Below, in pieces: positions 20,298 through 30,146 of a stretch of 55,346 nt of DNA; positions within the stretch are counted from its first letter, which is position 1, and each line of letters starts with the position of its first letter. Both the position numbers and the translations under genes were made by a program. The notes under the pieces were generated by a model. It searched no databases. It was given only the letters and a program-made list of their open reading frames with translations, and had not been told where the DNA came from. Location: NCBI GenBank assembly GCA_021778845.1, contig JAJYBU010000006.1:79677-135022 (forward strand), written 5' to 3'. Origin of the DNA: Acidobacteriota bacterium. Lineage in GTDB: Bacteria > Acidobacteriota > Terriglobia > Terriglobales > Acidobacteriaceae.

Positions 20298-20522
20298 TTA
20301 CACCGCCGCCTGGAAACGTGGAACGTCCGGGTTGATTTGGATGGTCCTCGGGATCGGGCAGATCGAGAGACACTGCGGATCCGCGAAGAACCCGATGCAT
20401 TCGGTGCACTTCGTTGGGTCGATACTCATGACAAAGTTCGTTTCACTGATTGCCTGGTTGGGGCACTCGTCGCGACAAGCCAAGCAGCCCACACAGGTAG
20501 ATTCCTTAATCTTGTAAGCCAT
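20298..20522 (-). CDS. fdxN: 2[4Fe-4S] ferredoxin FdxN-type
   Basis: 74 residues. First motif CVGCLACRDECP; second CTECIGFFADPQCLSICP, a C-x2-C-x8-C-x3-C spacing characteristic of nif-linked FdxN. Such ferredoxins supply electrons to NifB or nitrogenase. The start at 20522 (MAYKIKES) has GGAG 8 bases upstream. It is 58 bp after nifB, the order nifB-fdxN being common in proteobacterial nif clusters. Confidence 0.92.
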   Translation of the reverse strand: MAYKIKESTCVGCLACRDECPNQAISETNFVMSIDPTKCTECIGFFADPQCLSICPIPRTIQINPDVPRFQAAV

Positions 20523-20580
20523 TGCTGTTTCTCCTTCTGGGTAGTAAGAATCGTGAACTTCCTTTAGCTCGCGCTGTCGA

Positions 20581-22125
20581 TCAGGCGATGAGCGCTCCCT
20601 GACGAATATCTGCGTCCCCGCGCTTGCTGTGCTGGATCTCGCCGCGGCGTACGCGCTCCAGATAGTCTTTGAAGTACGCAATCGCGGACTGCTCGATGTA
20701 CTCGAGGGCGAAGCGATCGACGGGCTCGATTCCAGCGGCCTTGAGTCCCTCGCGCGGGCATCCGCCAATTCTTGCCACAAAGACTGCCTGGCAGTCGTTG
20801 ATGGCGCGAACTACGGTTGCGAGGCTGTCCTCCTCGGCGTAGCCTCCCTCGCAGTAGACGTCCACTCTGCGGTGCCCCACGAATTTGCTGCCAGCAGTGC
20901 TGACCTCGTAGATCTGGAACTCCTTCGCGTGGCCAAAGTGTTCGTTGATGCGTCCGCCTCCCTTGGTCGCAACCGCAATCAGAATGGAAACATCGCTGTG
21001 CTCGCCCGCCAGAGTGGCAAGTTCCATATTTCTGGCCGCGACGACGGCCTGCCGTTTCAACTCCACCTTCTCCTGATAAGCCTCGCGTCCCGCACGGTCG
21101 TAGGTCACGTCCATGGCCATCACCTTGTCGGTGGTGAACTCCGCGCTGCGGTCGTCGCCGAGCAACCCCACGGCATCCGCGCGGCATTGACGGCAGTGCC
21201 GCATCATATTCATCTCTCCTTCGCAGGAGTCCTGCAGCAGCTTCAACTCCTGCGCCGTGGGACCAGGTTGCCCATTAAGCCCGAAGACGGTTCCATGTTC
21301 CGGTGCCGAGATCAGCGGCATGATGTTATGCAGGAAGGCTCCACGCGCCTTCACCGCCTTGTTCACTGCAACCAGGTGATGATCGTTAATTCCCGGAATC
21401 ATCACCGAGTTCACCTTGCACAGGATGCCTCGCGCCGTGAGCATCTCGAGCCCAAGCAACTGTCGCTCACTCAGAATCTGCGAGGCTTCAACGCCGGTGT
21501 AGCGCTTGTGGTTGTAGAAGACCCAGGGATAGATCTTCGCGCCCACCTTGGGATCGATCATGTTGATCGTGATGGTCACGTGATCGATGTTCAGGGCTGC
21601 AATCTGATCCACATAATCGGGAAGCATCAAGCCGTTGGTCGATAGGCAGAGCTTGATGTCGGGAGCTGACTGCGCAACCATCTCGAATGTCTTGAAGGTC
21701 TTTTCAGGATTCGCCAAGGGGTCGCCGGGTCCAGCAATGCCCAGCACGGTCATCTGCGGAATCGTGGAGGCAACGGCAAGCACCTTCTTCGTCGCCTGCT
21801 CCGGGGTCAGTCGTTCGCTCACCACGCCCGGCCGCGATTCATTCGAGCAATCGTATTTGCGATTGCAATAATTGCACTGAATATTGCACGCCGGAGCAAC
21901 GGCCACATGCATCCGCGCATAGTGGTGATGCGCCTCTTCGCTGTAGCATGGGTGGTTCTTCACCTTCTCCCATACCTCCGGAGACAGGTCGCCCTGTCCA
22001 GCCGAGGAGCCGCAGCTCGACTTGCCTTTGCCACCGCTGGAGGCGCATCCCGTGCCACTATTCTTCTGCCCCGCAGGCTGCATTACGTGCAACAGTGCGA
22101 CCGTCTTTTGCTTTCCAGATTCCAT
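20581..22125 (-). CDS. nifB: FeMo-cofactor biosynthesis protein NifB
   Basis: 514 residues. Radical SAM enzyme that builds NifB-co, the 8Fe-9S-C core of FeMo-co. The SAM cluster motif is in [16 protein letters not shown] (C-x3-C-x2-C). Nearby [13 protein letters not shown] and [15 protein letters not shown] contribute further cofactor cysteines. The C-terminal ~110 residues form a NifX-like domain ([20 protein letters not shown]). The N-terminus has a Gly/Ser-rich stretch with cysteines (about residues 22-42). I start at the ATG at 22125; a TTG at 22152 is possible. First gene of the nifB-fdxN-...-SIR2 unit, with a sigma-54 promoter about 50 bp upstream. Confidence 0.96.
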   Translation of the reverse strand: MESGKQKTVALLHVMQPAGQKNSGTGCASSGGKGKSSCGSSAGQGDLSPEVWEKVKNHPCYSEEAHHHYARMHVAVAPACNIQCNYCNRKYDCSNESRPGVVSERLTPEQATKKVLAVASTIPQMTVLGIAGPGDPLANPEKTFKTFEMVAQSAPDIKLCLSTNGLMLPDYVDQIAALNIDHVTITINMIDPKVGAKIYPWVFYNHKRYTGVEASQILSERQLLGLEMLTARGILCKVNSVMIPGINDHHLVAVNKAVKARGAFLHNIMPLISAPEHGTVFGLNGQPGPTAQELKLLQDSCEGEMNMMRHCRQCRADAVGLLGDDRSAEFTTDKVMAMDVTYDRAGREAYQEKVELKRQAVVAARNMELATLAGEHSDVSILIAVATKGGGRINEHFGHAKEFQIYEVSTAGSKFVGHRRVDVYCEGGYAEEDSLATVVRAINDCQAVFVARIGGCPREGLKAAGIEPVDRFALEYIEQSAIAYFKDYLERVRRGEIQHSKRGDADIRQGALIA

Positions 22126-22175
22126 TGCGCCCCCGTGGCAGGTTTGTTCCAACTGCGGGTAATGCCATGGCTGGA

Positions 22176-22191
22176 TGCAACTGGATAGCCA
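22176..22191 (-). promoter_or_regulatory. Sigma-54 (-24/-12) promoter of nifB
   Basis: Minus-strand TGGCTATCCAGTTGCA: perfect TGGC at -24 and TTGCA at -12 with correct spacing; bases 5-7 differ from ACG. The start would be near 22164, about 40 bases before the nifB ATG. Confidence 0.8.
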
Positions 22192-22236
22192 AATTGCAAA
22201 GCGATGAGATATAGCGAGTTACGCGAAAACTACCGC

Positions 22237-22252
22237 TGTCGAAATCGCGACA
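22237..22252 (-). promoter_or_regulatory. NifA upstream activator site for nifB
   Basis: TGTCGAAATCGCGACA, a perfect TGT-N10-ACA that also contains the extended palindrome TGTCG...CGACA. It lies about 45 bp upstream of the nifB -24 element, inside the 302-bp gap after nifA. Confidence 0.85.
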
Positions 22253-22427
22253 CTCGAGATCCGGCGTGTCGTCATTGTCTGAAAGCCGCCATCAAAGTTG
22301 TCGGGCCGGCACATTCCGTTTGCCGCATCGGAGGGAGCGCACGTGCAGCTGAAAATCGATGGCAACAAGTTGGAGGGAGGGAGAGCGCTGAGCGCAGTAC
22401 AGGGAAGGATCTGGAGCGAACGAAGGT

Positions 22428-24185
22428 TCAGAAGCGCTTGATTTCGATGCTGAACTTGCGCAGGGCGTAGCCCATCTGACGCGACGACAGCCCGAGCAGA
22501 CGCGCTGCCTTCGCCTGTACCCATCCGGCCTGTTCCATGGCTTCCACTAGTCGCTTCCGCTCGATTGAATCACCGGCGATCGGATCCTGGCTGTCTGCTG
22601 TCTCCGTCTGGCGAGAAGACTTCCCGTTGTTGAATGCAGATCGGGGCAACTCTGCGGATTCCCGCTGTCGCGTGACGCGCGCCGGTTGCGAACCTAAAAT
22701 TGGAAGCTCGAAGTAGCCCTTCTTCTGCTTGCGGCCATCATCCATGCCCTTTCCGAGCACCATCGAAAGACAACTGTCGTTGCTGCAGGCGAAGTCCTCG
22801 GCCACGATAATTGAGCTTTTGGCCAGAGCCGCGGTGCGTCGTATGCAGCTTTCCAATTCGCGTACGTTGCCCGGGAAGTCGCACGCACTGAGTACGTTCT
22901 CCGCTCGCTGCGACAAGGTGAGAGAGACCCCGTGCTCTTTGTTAAATCTGCGCAGAAATTCGCGCGCCAGTAGTCCTACATCTTCAGGTCTCTCGCGCAA
23001 AGGTGGAAGGAAGATGGGTACTACGCTGATGCGGTAATACAGGTCGGAGCGAAATTTGCCCGAAAGTACAGCGGCTTCGAGGTTCTGATTCGTAGCTGCC
23101 ACCAGCCGCACGTCCACCTTGATTGTGTGGCTGCCGCCCACGCGCTCGAACTCACCCTCCTGCAGCACCCGCAGGAGTTTCGCCTGAAACGCAGGGGAGA
23201 TTTCGCCAATCTCATCCAGAAACAGGGTTCCTTCATCGGCCGTCTCGAAGCGCCCCTTGCGCAGTCCGACCGCTCCTGTAAACGCGCCACGCTCATGTCC
23301 GAAGAGTTCCGACTCCAGCACTGTCTCGGAGAGCGCGGCGCAATTCAGGCGGATATACGGCTGGCTCTTGCGCGGGGAAAACTCGTGAATTGCACGCGCG
23401 AACAACTCCTTGCCCGTACCCGACTCCCCGCAAAGCAGCACCGGCAGATTGCATCGCGCCACCTGCTGCACCTTGGCAATCACTTCGCGGATTGCAGAGC
23501 TCTCTCCGATAATCCAGGAGATTCCTTCCTGCTTCACATCGGCTCGTTGTTCTAACTCCTTCTCCAGCCGATAGTGCTCCGTCATGATGCGTTCGCGATC
23601 TCTGGCTACGAGCGCCTGCAACGCCGCCGCCTGTCCCACCAGGTTCGCGACCATGCTCAGGAAGCGTACGTCTTCATCCAGCGTATGCGGCGAATGGCCC
23701 ACGCATCGCTCAATCATGATCGTCCCAATGGTGCGGCTCTCGCCTTTGATGGGAACCCCGACAAAGGCTCGCGGCTCAGTGCCCGATTCGCTCCAATCCG
23801 TGAACAGCGGGCTCTCGGCGATATTCCGCACGATCAACGGCATACCGGAGACGACAATCTGTCCGACCGCCTGTTCGGGAAGTCGCTCGAAATATTCTTT
23901 CGCTGTAGCCTCACTCCAACCCGCCCCCACAACGGTTGTTGTCTCGCCTTGTTCGTCCAGCAGAGCGATCAGGCCATCGTTCATCTCCATAAAACTGCCT
24001 AAGAGATTGATGACGGTGGAGAGTGCCATCTCCAAACGCGCGGGGCGCGTCAGTGCCTTCGATATCTCGTACATGCCGGTCAGCGCGGAGTGTGCGCGGC
24101 TGATCGATTGCGGGCTCGGTTCCGGTCTGAAGACGTCGCTATTGTTCGACACATCAGCCCCCTTTCCCGTGCAGACGGAAGACAT
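22428..24185 (-). CDS. nifA: Nif-specific sigma-54 activator NifA (rhizobial, Cys-containing type)
   Basis: About 585 residues. Domains in order: GAF (about 60-200), AAA+ sigma-54-interaction domain (about 235-465) with Walker [29 protein letters not shown] and LFLDEIGEI, then a linker and a Fis-type HTH ([19 protein letters not shown]). The cysteines [14 protein letters not shown], then FAC, then SNDSC give C-X11-C-X19-C-X4-C, the motif of oxygen-responsive NifA. No NifL is encoded. The ATG at 24185 lacks a good ribosome site; a GTG at 24152 behind AAAGGGGG is a credible alternative start. It activates the promoters at 22176, 17327 and 8291. Confidence 0.94.
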   Translation of the reverse strand: MSSVCTGKGADVSNNSDVFRPEPSPQSISRAHSALTGMYEISKALTRPARLEMALSTVINLLGSFMEMNDGLIALLDEQGETTTVVGAGWSEATAKEYFERLPEQAVGQIVVSGMPLIVRNIAESPLFTDWSESGTEPRAFVGVPIKGESRTIGTIMIERCVGHSPHTLDEDVRFLSMVANLVGQAAALQALVARDRERIMTEHYRLEKELEQRADVKQEGISWIIGESSAIREVIAKVQQVARCNLPVLLCGESGTGKELFARAIHEFSPRKSQPYIRLNCAALSETVLESELFGHERGAFTGAVGLRKGRFETADEGTLFLDEIGEISPAFQAKLLRVLQEGEFERVGGSHTIKVDVRLVAATNQNLEAAVLSGKFRSDLYYRISVVPIFLPPLRERPEDVGLLAREFLRRFNKEHGVSLTLSQRAENVLSACDFPGNVRELESCIRRTAALAKSSIIVAEDFACSNDSCLSMVLGKGMDDGRKQKKGYFELPILGSQPARVTRQRESAELPRSAFNNGKSSRQTETADSQDPIAGDSIERKRLVEAMEQAGWVQAKAARLLGLSSRQMGYALRKFSIEIKRF

Positions 24186-24531
24186 CGTTGAGAAACGGAT
24201 AGGATCAGGGCCGTCGAGAAGGCCCGATAGAGATTCAGTATCGCGGCACAGCTGGAAGTAGCTTGAGATGCACAGTGTGCAGATATGCCGCAATTTCAGC
24301 GGTATTTAGCGATAGTTTCACACATCTCGGGGATGGGGTCAATGGATCGGGCGTGATGGCACTTCGATTGAGCTTGGGATAATGACAACATTCAACATAC
24401 AATCGCGGAACCGCAGGCAGCTTTCATCTCCATGGATTTAAGCCGTAGACAGGCAGACGAGAAACGCGATGCCGGTCTGTGCTGGAACGCGATGTTCAAC
24501 CTTATACGCTTTGCAAGAGAGGAGAAACAAA
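24186..24531. promoter_or_regulatory. Divergent nifA/mop control region
   Basis: 346 bp without a gene between the start of nifA and mop. On the plus strand TGGCACTTCGATTGAG at 24357-24372 has a perfect -24 half (TGGCAC) but TTGA instead of TTGC at -12, a weak candidate sigma-54 promoter for mop about 160 bp before its ATG. I find no TGT-N10-ACA here. No confident sigma-70 boxes for nifA. Confidence 0.35.
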
Positions 24532-24954
24532 ATGAAAATCAGCGCGCGGAATGTACTGGCAGGAACGATCCAATCCATCATCAGGGGAGTTGTAAACGCT
24601 GAAGTGACTCTGATGCTGCAAGGCGGAGAGACGGTGACCGCGATCATCACCAACGGCAGCGTCGACTCGTTGGAGTTGAAGGAAGGCAAGCCCGCCTATG
24701 CGGTGATCAAAGCCTCCGAAGTGATGATTGGGAAAAGCATGGATGGGCTGAGGCTAAGTGCCCGCAATCGACTGGCTGGCAAGGTGACAAAGTTGCAGGC
24801 CGGTATCGTGAGTTGCGAGATGGTGATCGAACTGCCGAGCGGCATGGCTGTCGTTGCGTCCATTACGAAGGCTGGCGCCACGGAACTCGGGTTGAAGGAG
24901 GGCGACACGGTGAGCGCTGTTGTGAAGGCATCCAGCGTGTTGATCGGCGTATGA
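24532..24954 (+). CDS. mop: Molbindin with two Mop domains
   Basis: 140 residues made of two tandem Mop domains of about 70 residues. Each begins with the typical SARN(V/R)LAG motif (MKISARNVLAGTI; LRLSARNRLAGKV) and ends in an AVIKASEVMIG / AVVKASSVLIG strand. Mop domains bind molybdate, so this is probably a cytoplasmic Mo store or buffer serving FeMo-co synthesis. The ATG at 24532 follows GAGAGGAG; upstream in-frame sequence from 24469 is not family-like. Divergent from nifA and the only plus-strand gene of the island. No modABC transporter lies in the window. Confidence 0.92.
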   Translation: MKISARNVLAGTIQSIIRGVVNAEVTLMLQGGETVTAIITNGSVDSLELKEGKPAYAVIKASEVMIGKSMDGLRLSARNRLAGKVTKLQAGIVSCEMVIELPSGMAVVASITKAGATELGLKEGDTVSAVVKASSVLIGV

Positions 24955-25037
24955 ACTTGCCTCAGTCTCATCGGCGAAGAGGTGCAGTTCTTTGCCCGCG
25001 CAGGTAGAGGTTGAAGCTGAACAATCCGTGCATGACC

Positions 25038-25919
25038 TCAGCGTTGCTGTGTTTGCGCTGGAGGCTCGATTGACTGCGCGGCGGGATCGAGGCGATACAC
25101 GCGGGTGGCGGTGCCGCGTAGTATCTGGTCGCGTGCAGATGCGTTGAGTTGGCTGGTCCAGGTTTGGAGTACATCCCACCAGCGCTGATAGCTGCTGGCG
25201 AGCAGGCAAACCGGCCAATCAGAACCTGCCATGAGGCGATCGCTCCCGAAGGCATCAAGCGCTGTATCAAGAAGCGGGGCGATATCCTCATACGTCCAGG
25301 AGTCCCACGTAGCTTCGGTGACGAGACCGGAGAGCTTGCAGGAGACATTGGGAGATTCTGCCAGGCGATAGATCTCTGTGCGCCACTGATCCACGCGGCC
25401 GCTGCGGATGTCGGGCTTTGCGAGATGGTCGAGTACAAAGGTTTGCGATGGATGCCGGGCGACGAAGATGCGTGTTGCAGGAAGTTGCGAGACACGCACG
25501 AGGAGGTCATAGGCCAGACCGGAATCCGCGAGTGCGCTGATTCCCTGGTTGAAGGATTGATCCAGAAGGAAATCATCCTCCGGTTCGTCCTGGACGACGT
25601 GGCGAATACCCTTGAGTCTCGGGTATTGGCGCAATGCAGCGATGTGCGCGGGGGCGGTGCTGTGGCGGAGAGGAATCCAGCCGACGACGCCGAGCAGGCC
25701 TGGATGCTGGGCTGCGGTCTCGAGGAGCCAGAACGTCTCGTCGAGCGTTTGCCGAGCCTGTACGGCGACCGACCCGGAGATGCCTGCCGATGTGGCTACG
25801 CGCTGGAAGTCGGCGAAGGAAAAGTCGCGGCGCAGGACGTCCATCCCGGCACCGATCCACGCGTATTGTGCGGGGTCATAGTTCCAGAGATGATGGTGAG
25901 CATCGATGATCTCAGTCAT
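25038..25919 (-). CDS. Amidohydrolase family 2 (fuconolactonase-like) protein
   Basis: 293 residues, a TIM-barrel amidohydrolase of the COG3618 type. The metal-binding N-terminus IIDAHHHLWNYDP and the C-terminal AGSDWPVCLL with the conserved Asp are present. Relatives hydrolyse sugar lactones such as L-fucono- or L-rhamnono-lactone; the substrate is inferred only. The ATG at 25919 lies inside the end of an aldo/keto reductase remnant, suggesting these two genes were once an operon for sugar oxidation. Downstream (below 25038) lies the convergent mop gene. Confidence 0.85.
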   Translation of the reverse strand: MTEIIDAHHHLWNYDPAQYAWIGAGMDVLRRDFSFADFQRVATSAGISGSVAVQARQTLDETFWLLETAAQHPGLLGVVGWIPLRHSTAPAHIAALRQYPRLKGIRHVVQDEPEDDFLLDQSFNQGISALADSGLAYDLLVRVSQLPATRIFVARHPSQTFVLDHLAKPDIRSGRVDQWRTEIYRLAESPNVSCKLSGLVTEATWDSWTYEDIAPLLDTALDAFGSDRLMAGSDWPVCLLASSYQRWWDVLQTWTSQLNASARDQILRGTATRVYRLDPAAQSIEPPAQTQQR

Positions 25920-26094
25920 GGTTTTCGGGCTTTCCTGAAGGCCATGCGTTGTCCCGTACCTGATGCACGATTTGGGTTGTCTGTGCGAGGAGCCGTGGTC
26001 CGGCTTCACACTGGAGTGCCTGCAGATTCGCTTCGACGTGCTGCCGCGTGGCCATGCCAACCAGTGTACTGGCGATCGGGTGAGGATAAGAGAA
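25912..26094 (-). pseudogene. C-terminal remnant of an aldo/keto reductase
   Basis: A 60-codon open stretch ending in TGA at 25912 encodes HPIASTLVGMATRQHVEANL, characteristic of the extreme C-terminus of aldo/keto reductases, followed by a short hydrophilic tail. The bulk (about 270 residues) is missing: upstream the frame passes through the terminator hairpin of the TonB gene and meets a stop. Its end overlaps the start of the amidohydrolase in the way of a coupled operon. Interpreted as a deletion that joined the tail of the gene to the end of the TonB receptor gene. Confidence 0.7.
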
Positions 26095-26129
26095 GCCGGC
26101 CCGCGGGGGAGTTTCTGGCGGGCCGGCTT
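26093..26129 (-). terminator. Terminator hairpin of the TonB receptor gene
   Basis: AAGCCGGCCCGC (26093-26104) and its exact complement GCGGGCCGGCTT (26118-26129) with a 13-base loop, 41 bp after the stop of the receptor. On the minus strand it is followed by TTCTCTTAT, a weak T-rich tail. Confidence 0.7.
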
Positions 26130-26169
26130 TGGTAAGACAGCTTTCGGGAACAGCAGTTCAGGAGCGAGT

Positions 26170-29100
26170 TTAGAATTCCAGGCGCGCGGCAAACTGCGCC
26201 AGGCGGTAGTTCGTTAAGAGCGCGGTGGCCTGGCCGAATGTCTGTGGATTGTCCAGGGTGGCGCTGATGGACTGTGGGTCAAAGCGGACGCTGTTGGTTA
26301 CGTTGAACATATCCCAGCGCAGGATCAGCCTCATTCTTTCTGTGAGAGAAAAGGTTTTGGCGACTCCCTCGTCCCAGTCGAAGAAGCCGTCTCCGCGCAG
26401 GGGGTTTCTGGTTCCAGACTGTCCGGGCAGAGCATGCGCGAAGGTGGCGAAGACGGTTGCGGGATCGGCAAACCGCTGCGTGAGGCTGCCGCGGGCATTG
26501 GCCTTCGCAGGAATGGGCGCGACCTGCTCGGCGTAGCCCTGAATGTCCCAGTTGGTGGGATAGTAGGCGCCGTTGTTCACCATGAAGGGGAAGCCGCTTG
26601 TCCAGCGAACGATCCCGGTGGTCTGCCACCCGCCGATGAGCTCGTTGGTGAAGTGGCCGACGCTGCCGAGGTACTTCTTCCCGGTTCCAAAGGGCAGATT
26701 CCACACAAAGTTTGAATTGATCTGGTGGCGCACATCGTAGTCGGATGGACCGTAAAGCTGGTTGGGCTGCCAGGTGTTCATGATCTGCGAATAATTGGTG
26801 CTGGCCGAATTTCCGAGGCGTTCGGCCTGAGAGGTGATATCGAGGGATTTGGAGAAGGTGTAGTTGAAGTCGGCCTGGAGGCCGCCGAAGTGCTGGCGGT
26901 AAACAACCTCGAGCGCGTTGAAGTTGGAGTAGCCGATGGAGCGCCAGGCGTAGAGAGCGGAGTACTGGTCATGATAGTAGCGGAAGGCGGGGTAACTTAC
27001 CCCCGCGCCGATGTTGCTGTTGGGTAACGAGCCCGGAGTGTCCAACTGATAGAGCGCGTAGGTCTCGTTGTAGAGATTGCTGAGGAAGAGGGCGTAGACG
27101 TTCTGCGTGGCGGTGAGAGGTCCGTATCCTGTGCCCATGTCCTGTCCGTCGAGAGCGCCGAACTCCTGTTCCCAGTAGGGAATGGGCGTGACCGACGAAA
27201 CGGAGACGTTGGCTCGCGCCATCTTTGCCAGTTGCGCAGCGGCGGTGAAGTATGTGGTTCCTCCCACGGTGAGGTTGATGGGCATGGCGACGTCTTCCTG
27301 CGCTAAGAGATGGTGCGCGTAACGGCCAACCCAGGAGACCTCCAGCGAGGCGCTGTGGGGTAGCTGGCGGCTGATGGAGAAGTCGAACAAGTGCGAGTAG
27401 GGCGTCTTGATCTCTGAATCCAGGCCCCAACTGATGGCAAAGCTGCCGTTGCCGCTGGCCGCAGGGATGGCGGGAAATACTCCCGGAGGTGCGGTAGGCA
27501 GGAGCGATTGCGGCACGGCGTTGAGCGTAGTGAAGCGGGGTGCGTCCTCAATGGGCACCGACCCTGGAGCGTTCGACAGATGCGAGGAGAGCCCATAGGA
27601 GCCGGTGGTGTCGAAGGTCTGCACGATGCCCGCGCCGAAGTGGTCGTAGACAAGAGAGTAGCCGACGCGGATGCTGCTCAACTGGTCGCCGAAGATCTTC
27701 TTCCAGAAGCCTCCTGACGGCGCGGGGGAAAAGGCCAGCGCGAGCCGAGGAGCGAGGTCATGCTTTTCCGGGGTCCAGAAATCCGGTGCGTTGTTGTAAC
27801 GTCCGTTCAGATTGAAACCAATCTCCCCGACGTTGTTCGCGGCGCCGCCAGATGCCCCCTGAGCTTCGCTGCCGTCAAGGTACTGGGTTAGCGAATATGG
27901 AGTGCATGTGGCGCCGGATACCTTGCAGGTTCCCACCTGGGTGCCGCTGGTCTCGGCTGGCGCCTGGAGATAGGAGTAGCGCAAACCATAGGTGAGGGTA
28001 AGCTCCTTGCTGGCTCTCCAGGTATCCTGCACGTAGAACTCGTACTCGTTCCAGCGATACTCTCGTTTGAGGGGCGCACCCACGGGAAGCGTGCTGCCGG
28101 TCTTTGTGTAGTTGTAGACTGCATCTCCCTCTGAGATGGTGCCGACGAGGTTCATGAGAGCTGCGTTGTATTCGTTGCCGTAATTTGCAAAGTCCACTGC
28201 GGGATAGCCGTAGACCTCGGGATCGAAGGGGCCGTTGCTGTTGGCGATGGTGGAGCTGCGGGTGAGCCAGCCCTGGTTCATCTGGCCGTCAGGGAAAGAC
28301 TGGGCGTTGCTGCTGCGCTGGTCATCAATGAAGCGGATGTCGGCGCCGAGCGAGAAGTTGTGGTCGTGTCTGGTCCAGGTGAGGTTGTCCACCAGGTTCT
28401 GCACCGGAATGATGAATGACGTCGAATACTTCGACGACACCGGGTCGGTGAGCAGCGAGAAGTAGATGAGGGGCTGATCTGCGGCACCCGCGCTGTCTAC
28501 GCCCTGGCGGGTGAGGCCGTAGCGCAGGTCGTTGACCGTGTCGCTGTTGATGAGCCAGGTGTAGCCCGTTGCGTATCCCTTATTGTTGGTCAGCACGGTG
28601 GTTTGGGGCGGCTGGCCGGGGAACGCAGGCGGCGAAGGCTCGCGGTCGTTCTGCAGGCTACCGCGCCAGAAGAAGGTGTGCTTGCCGGATCCGGGATTCC
28701 AGTCGATGCGCGCAATGTAGGTGTCGTACTTGCGATGGATGGTGTAAGGGAAACGGTAGCCGATGCTGTTGAGGCCGTCGCCCTGGGTGGGGTCGTTGCC
28801 CTGAGGGTAGTTGTTGAGCACCTGCAGCAGAGCCGCGTCGTTGCCAATTCCTTGCGGGTCCATGTTCTGAATGTTCGTCGGGCTGAGAGTGTAGGTGGAA
28901 TCGCCGCCGGTGGAATTGATGTAATTGTATTGCAGATATCCTGCGCGATAGGTTTGCGTTGGTACCACGCCGGCATTGACGCTGGTGCCCTGAGAATCGC
29001 GGCGGCCTTCATAATTGACAAAGTAAAAGAGATTGTCCTTGATAACAGGTCCGCCGACGTCAGCGCCAAAGATATTTCGCACCAGACTCTCGGGACGGTT

Positions 29101-29979
29101 GGGGAGGCCACCGGCCAACTCCTGCTGCTTATTGAAAAAATCATTGGCTTCGAGGAGATTGGAGCGGTTGTATTCATACGCCGCGCCGTGGAGCGCATTG
29201 GAGCCGCTGCGCGTTACGAGGGCAACCTGAGCGCCGGAGGAGCGGCCTTCCGCGGCGTTGGGATTGCTGGTTGTGACGCGAAATTCAGCGACAGAATCCT
29301 GGGTCGTCCGCAGTACGCTGGTGAAGGCGTAGCCGTTGTTGATGTCGTTGACGTCGACGCCGTCGAGCGTGATGTTCGACTGGTCGCTGCGGCCTCCGTT
29401 GACCGAGCCTGCACGCGAGTCGGTGGGGTTGTTGCCAACGCCCTGTGTTCCGCTGACGTCGTCGGAACGGCCGAGGAATGTGACGCCGGGCTGCAGGCTG
29501 AGCAGGTCGGGCACGTTGCGCGCATCCAGCGGCAGGGACTGCACCTGATTTTCATTGAAGGCATTGCCCAGCGTCGCATCGGTGGTGTTGATCGTGGCCT
29601 GGGTGCCTGCAATCACCGTTACCTTCTGGGTGGCGGTGGCGGGCGCAAGAGCAATATTCACCGTTGCCGGCTGACTCACCAGCAGATCGATGTGAGGCCT
29701 CTCCGCGGTTGCAAAGCCGGGAGCCGAAATGTTGAGCGTATAACGGCCGGGCGTCAGTTGCGATAACTGGTAGTGGCCACTGCTATCGGCGGTGATTGTG
29801 CGGATGGCTGCTGTGGACTCCAGAACGAGCGTCACCCGGGCGCCGGGTATTACGGCACCGGTTGCATCGGAGACGCGTCCGTTGAGCGAAGTGGTGGCCT
29901 GTCCCCACAGATTTCTGGCACCGGCAAGGGTGAGAATGGACAACAAGAGAAGTACATGAACGGATTTGCAGCGAATCAT
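26170..29979 (-). CDS. TonB-dependent receptor with carboxypeptidase-regulatory-like domain (Oar type)
   Basis: 1269 residues. Signal peptide MIRCKSVHVLLLLSILTLAG ending near LWGQA. Next comes an Ig-like CarboxypepD_reg domain (about 25-110: LNGRVSDATGAVIPGARVTL), then a plug (about 130-250: LPLDARNVPDLLSLQPGV, ITLDGVDVNDINNGYA), and a large beta barrel ending in FAARLEF, whose terminal Phe is typical for outer-membrane proteins. Such giant receptors are abundant in Acidobacteria and take up or handle polymers; the substrate is unknown. The ATG at 29979 follows AGGAG. Divergent ECF sigma factor upstream. No typical STN signalling domain is visible. Confidence 0.92.
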   Translation of the reverse strand: MIRCKSVHVLLLLSILTLAGARNLWGQATTSLNGRVSDATGAVIPGARVTLVLESTAAIRTITADSSGHYQLSQLTPGRYTLNISAPGFATAERPHIDLLVSQPATVNIALAPATATQKVTVIAGTQATINTTDATLGNAFNENQVQSLPLDARNVPDLLSLQPGVTFLGRSDDVSGTQGVGNNPTDSRAGSVNGGRSDQSNITLDGVDVNDINNGYAFTSVLRTTQDSVAEFRVTTSNPNAAEGRSSGAQVALVTRSGSNALHGAAYEYNRSNLLEANDFFNKQQELAGGLPNRPESLVRNIFGADVGGPVIKDNLFYFVNYEGRRDSQGTSVNAGVVPTQTYRAGYLQYNYINSTGGDSTYTLSPTNIQNMDPQGIGNDAALLQVLNNYPQGNDPTQGDGLNSIGYRFPYTIHRKYDTYIARIDWNPGSGKHTFFWRGSLQNDREPSPPAFPGQPPQTTVLTNNKGYATGYTWLINSDTVNDLRYGLTRQGVDSAGAADQPLIYFSLLTDPVSSKYSTSFIIPVQNLVDNLTWTRHDHNFSLGADIRFIDDQRSSNAQSFPDGQMNQGWLTRSSTIANSNGPFDPEVYGYPAVDFANYGNEYNAALMNLVGTISEGDAVYNYTKTGSTLPVGAPLKREYRWNEYEFYVQDTWRASKELTLTYGLRYSYLQAPAETSGTQVGTCKVSGATCTPYSLTQYLDGSEAQGASGGAANNVGEIGFNLNGRYNNAPDFWTPEKHDLAPRLALAFSPAPSGGFWKKIFGDQLSSIRVGYSLVYDHFGAGIVQTFDTTGSYGLSSHLSNAPGSVPIEDAPRFTTLNAVPQSLLPTAPPGVFPAIPAASGNGSFAISWGLDSEIKTPYSHLFDFSISRQLPHSASLEVSWVGRYAHHLLAQEDVAMPINLTVGGTTYFTAAAQLAKMARANVSVSSVTPIPYWEQEFGALDGQDMGTGYGPLTATQNVYALFLSNLYNETYALYQLDTPGSLPNSNIGAGVSYPAFRYYHDQYSALYAWRSIGYSNFNALEVVYRQHFGGLQADFNYTFSKSLDITSQAERLGNSASTNYSQIMNTWQPNQLYGPSDYDVRHQINSNFVWNLPFGTGKKYLGSVGHFTNELIGGWQTTGIVRWTSGFPFMVNNGAYYPTNWDIQGYAEQVAPIPAKANARGSLTQRFADPATVFATFAHALPGQSGTRNPLRGDGFFDWDEGVAKTFSLTERMRLILRWDMFNVTNSVRFDPQSISATLDNPQTFGQATALLTNYRLAQFAARLEF

Positions 29980-30146
29980 AAGCTGGGCTCCTGAAACATG
30001 AATTTCAATTTGTTTGCTGGTTGAAGCCAGTATCATACCGCATCAGATCTCAAGTGGACGATTTTTCTGGTACCTGCGCCCAGGCCAAAGCCATCAGGGA
30101 CTAAAGATCCAGGACAGCCCCTAATACATGAAACTTTTGGAGGAGG

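Noticed and set aside
22299..22313. TGT-N9-ACA near nifB as a second NifA site
   Set aside because: The spacing is 9, not 10, which breaks the helical symmetry needed by NifA; a perfect site lies closer at 22237.
24357..24372. A firm sigma-54 promoter for mop
   Set aside because: The -24 half is good but the -12 half has TTGA, which loses the invariant GC, and no NifA site is nearby; kept only as a weak regulatory note.
25920..26192. N-terminal extension of the amidohydrolase
   Set aside because: The added residues are basic and unlike the family; the same DNA in another frame encodes the AKR remnant and the TonB terminator.
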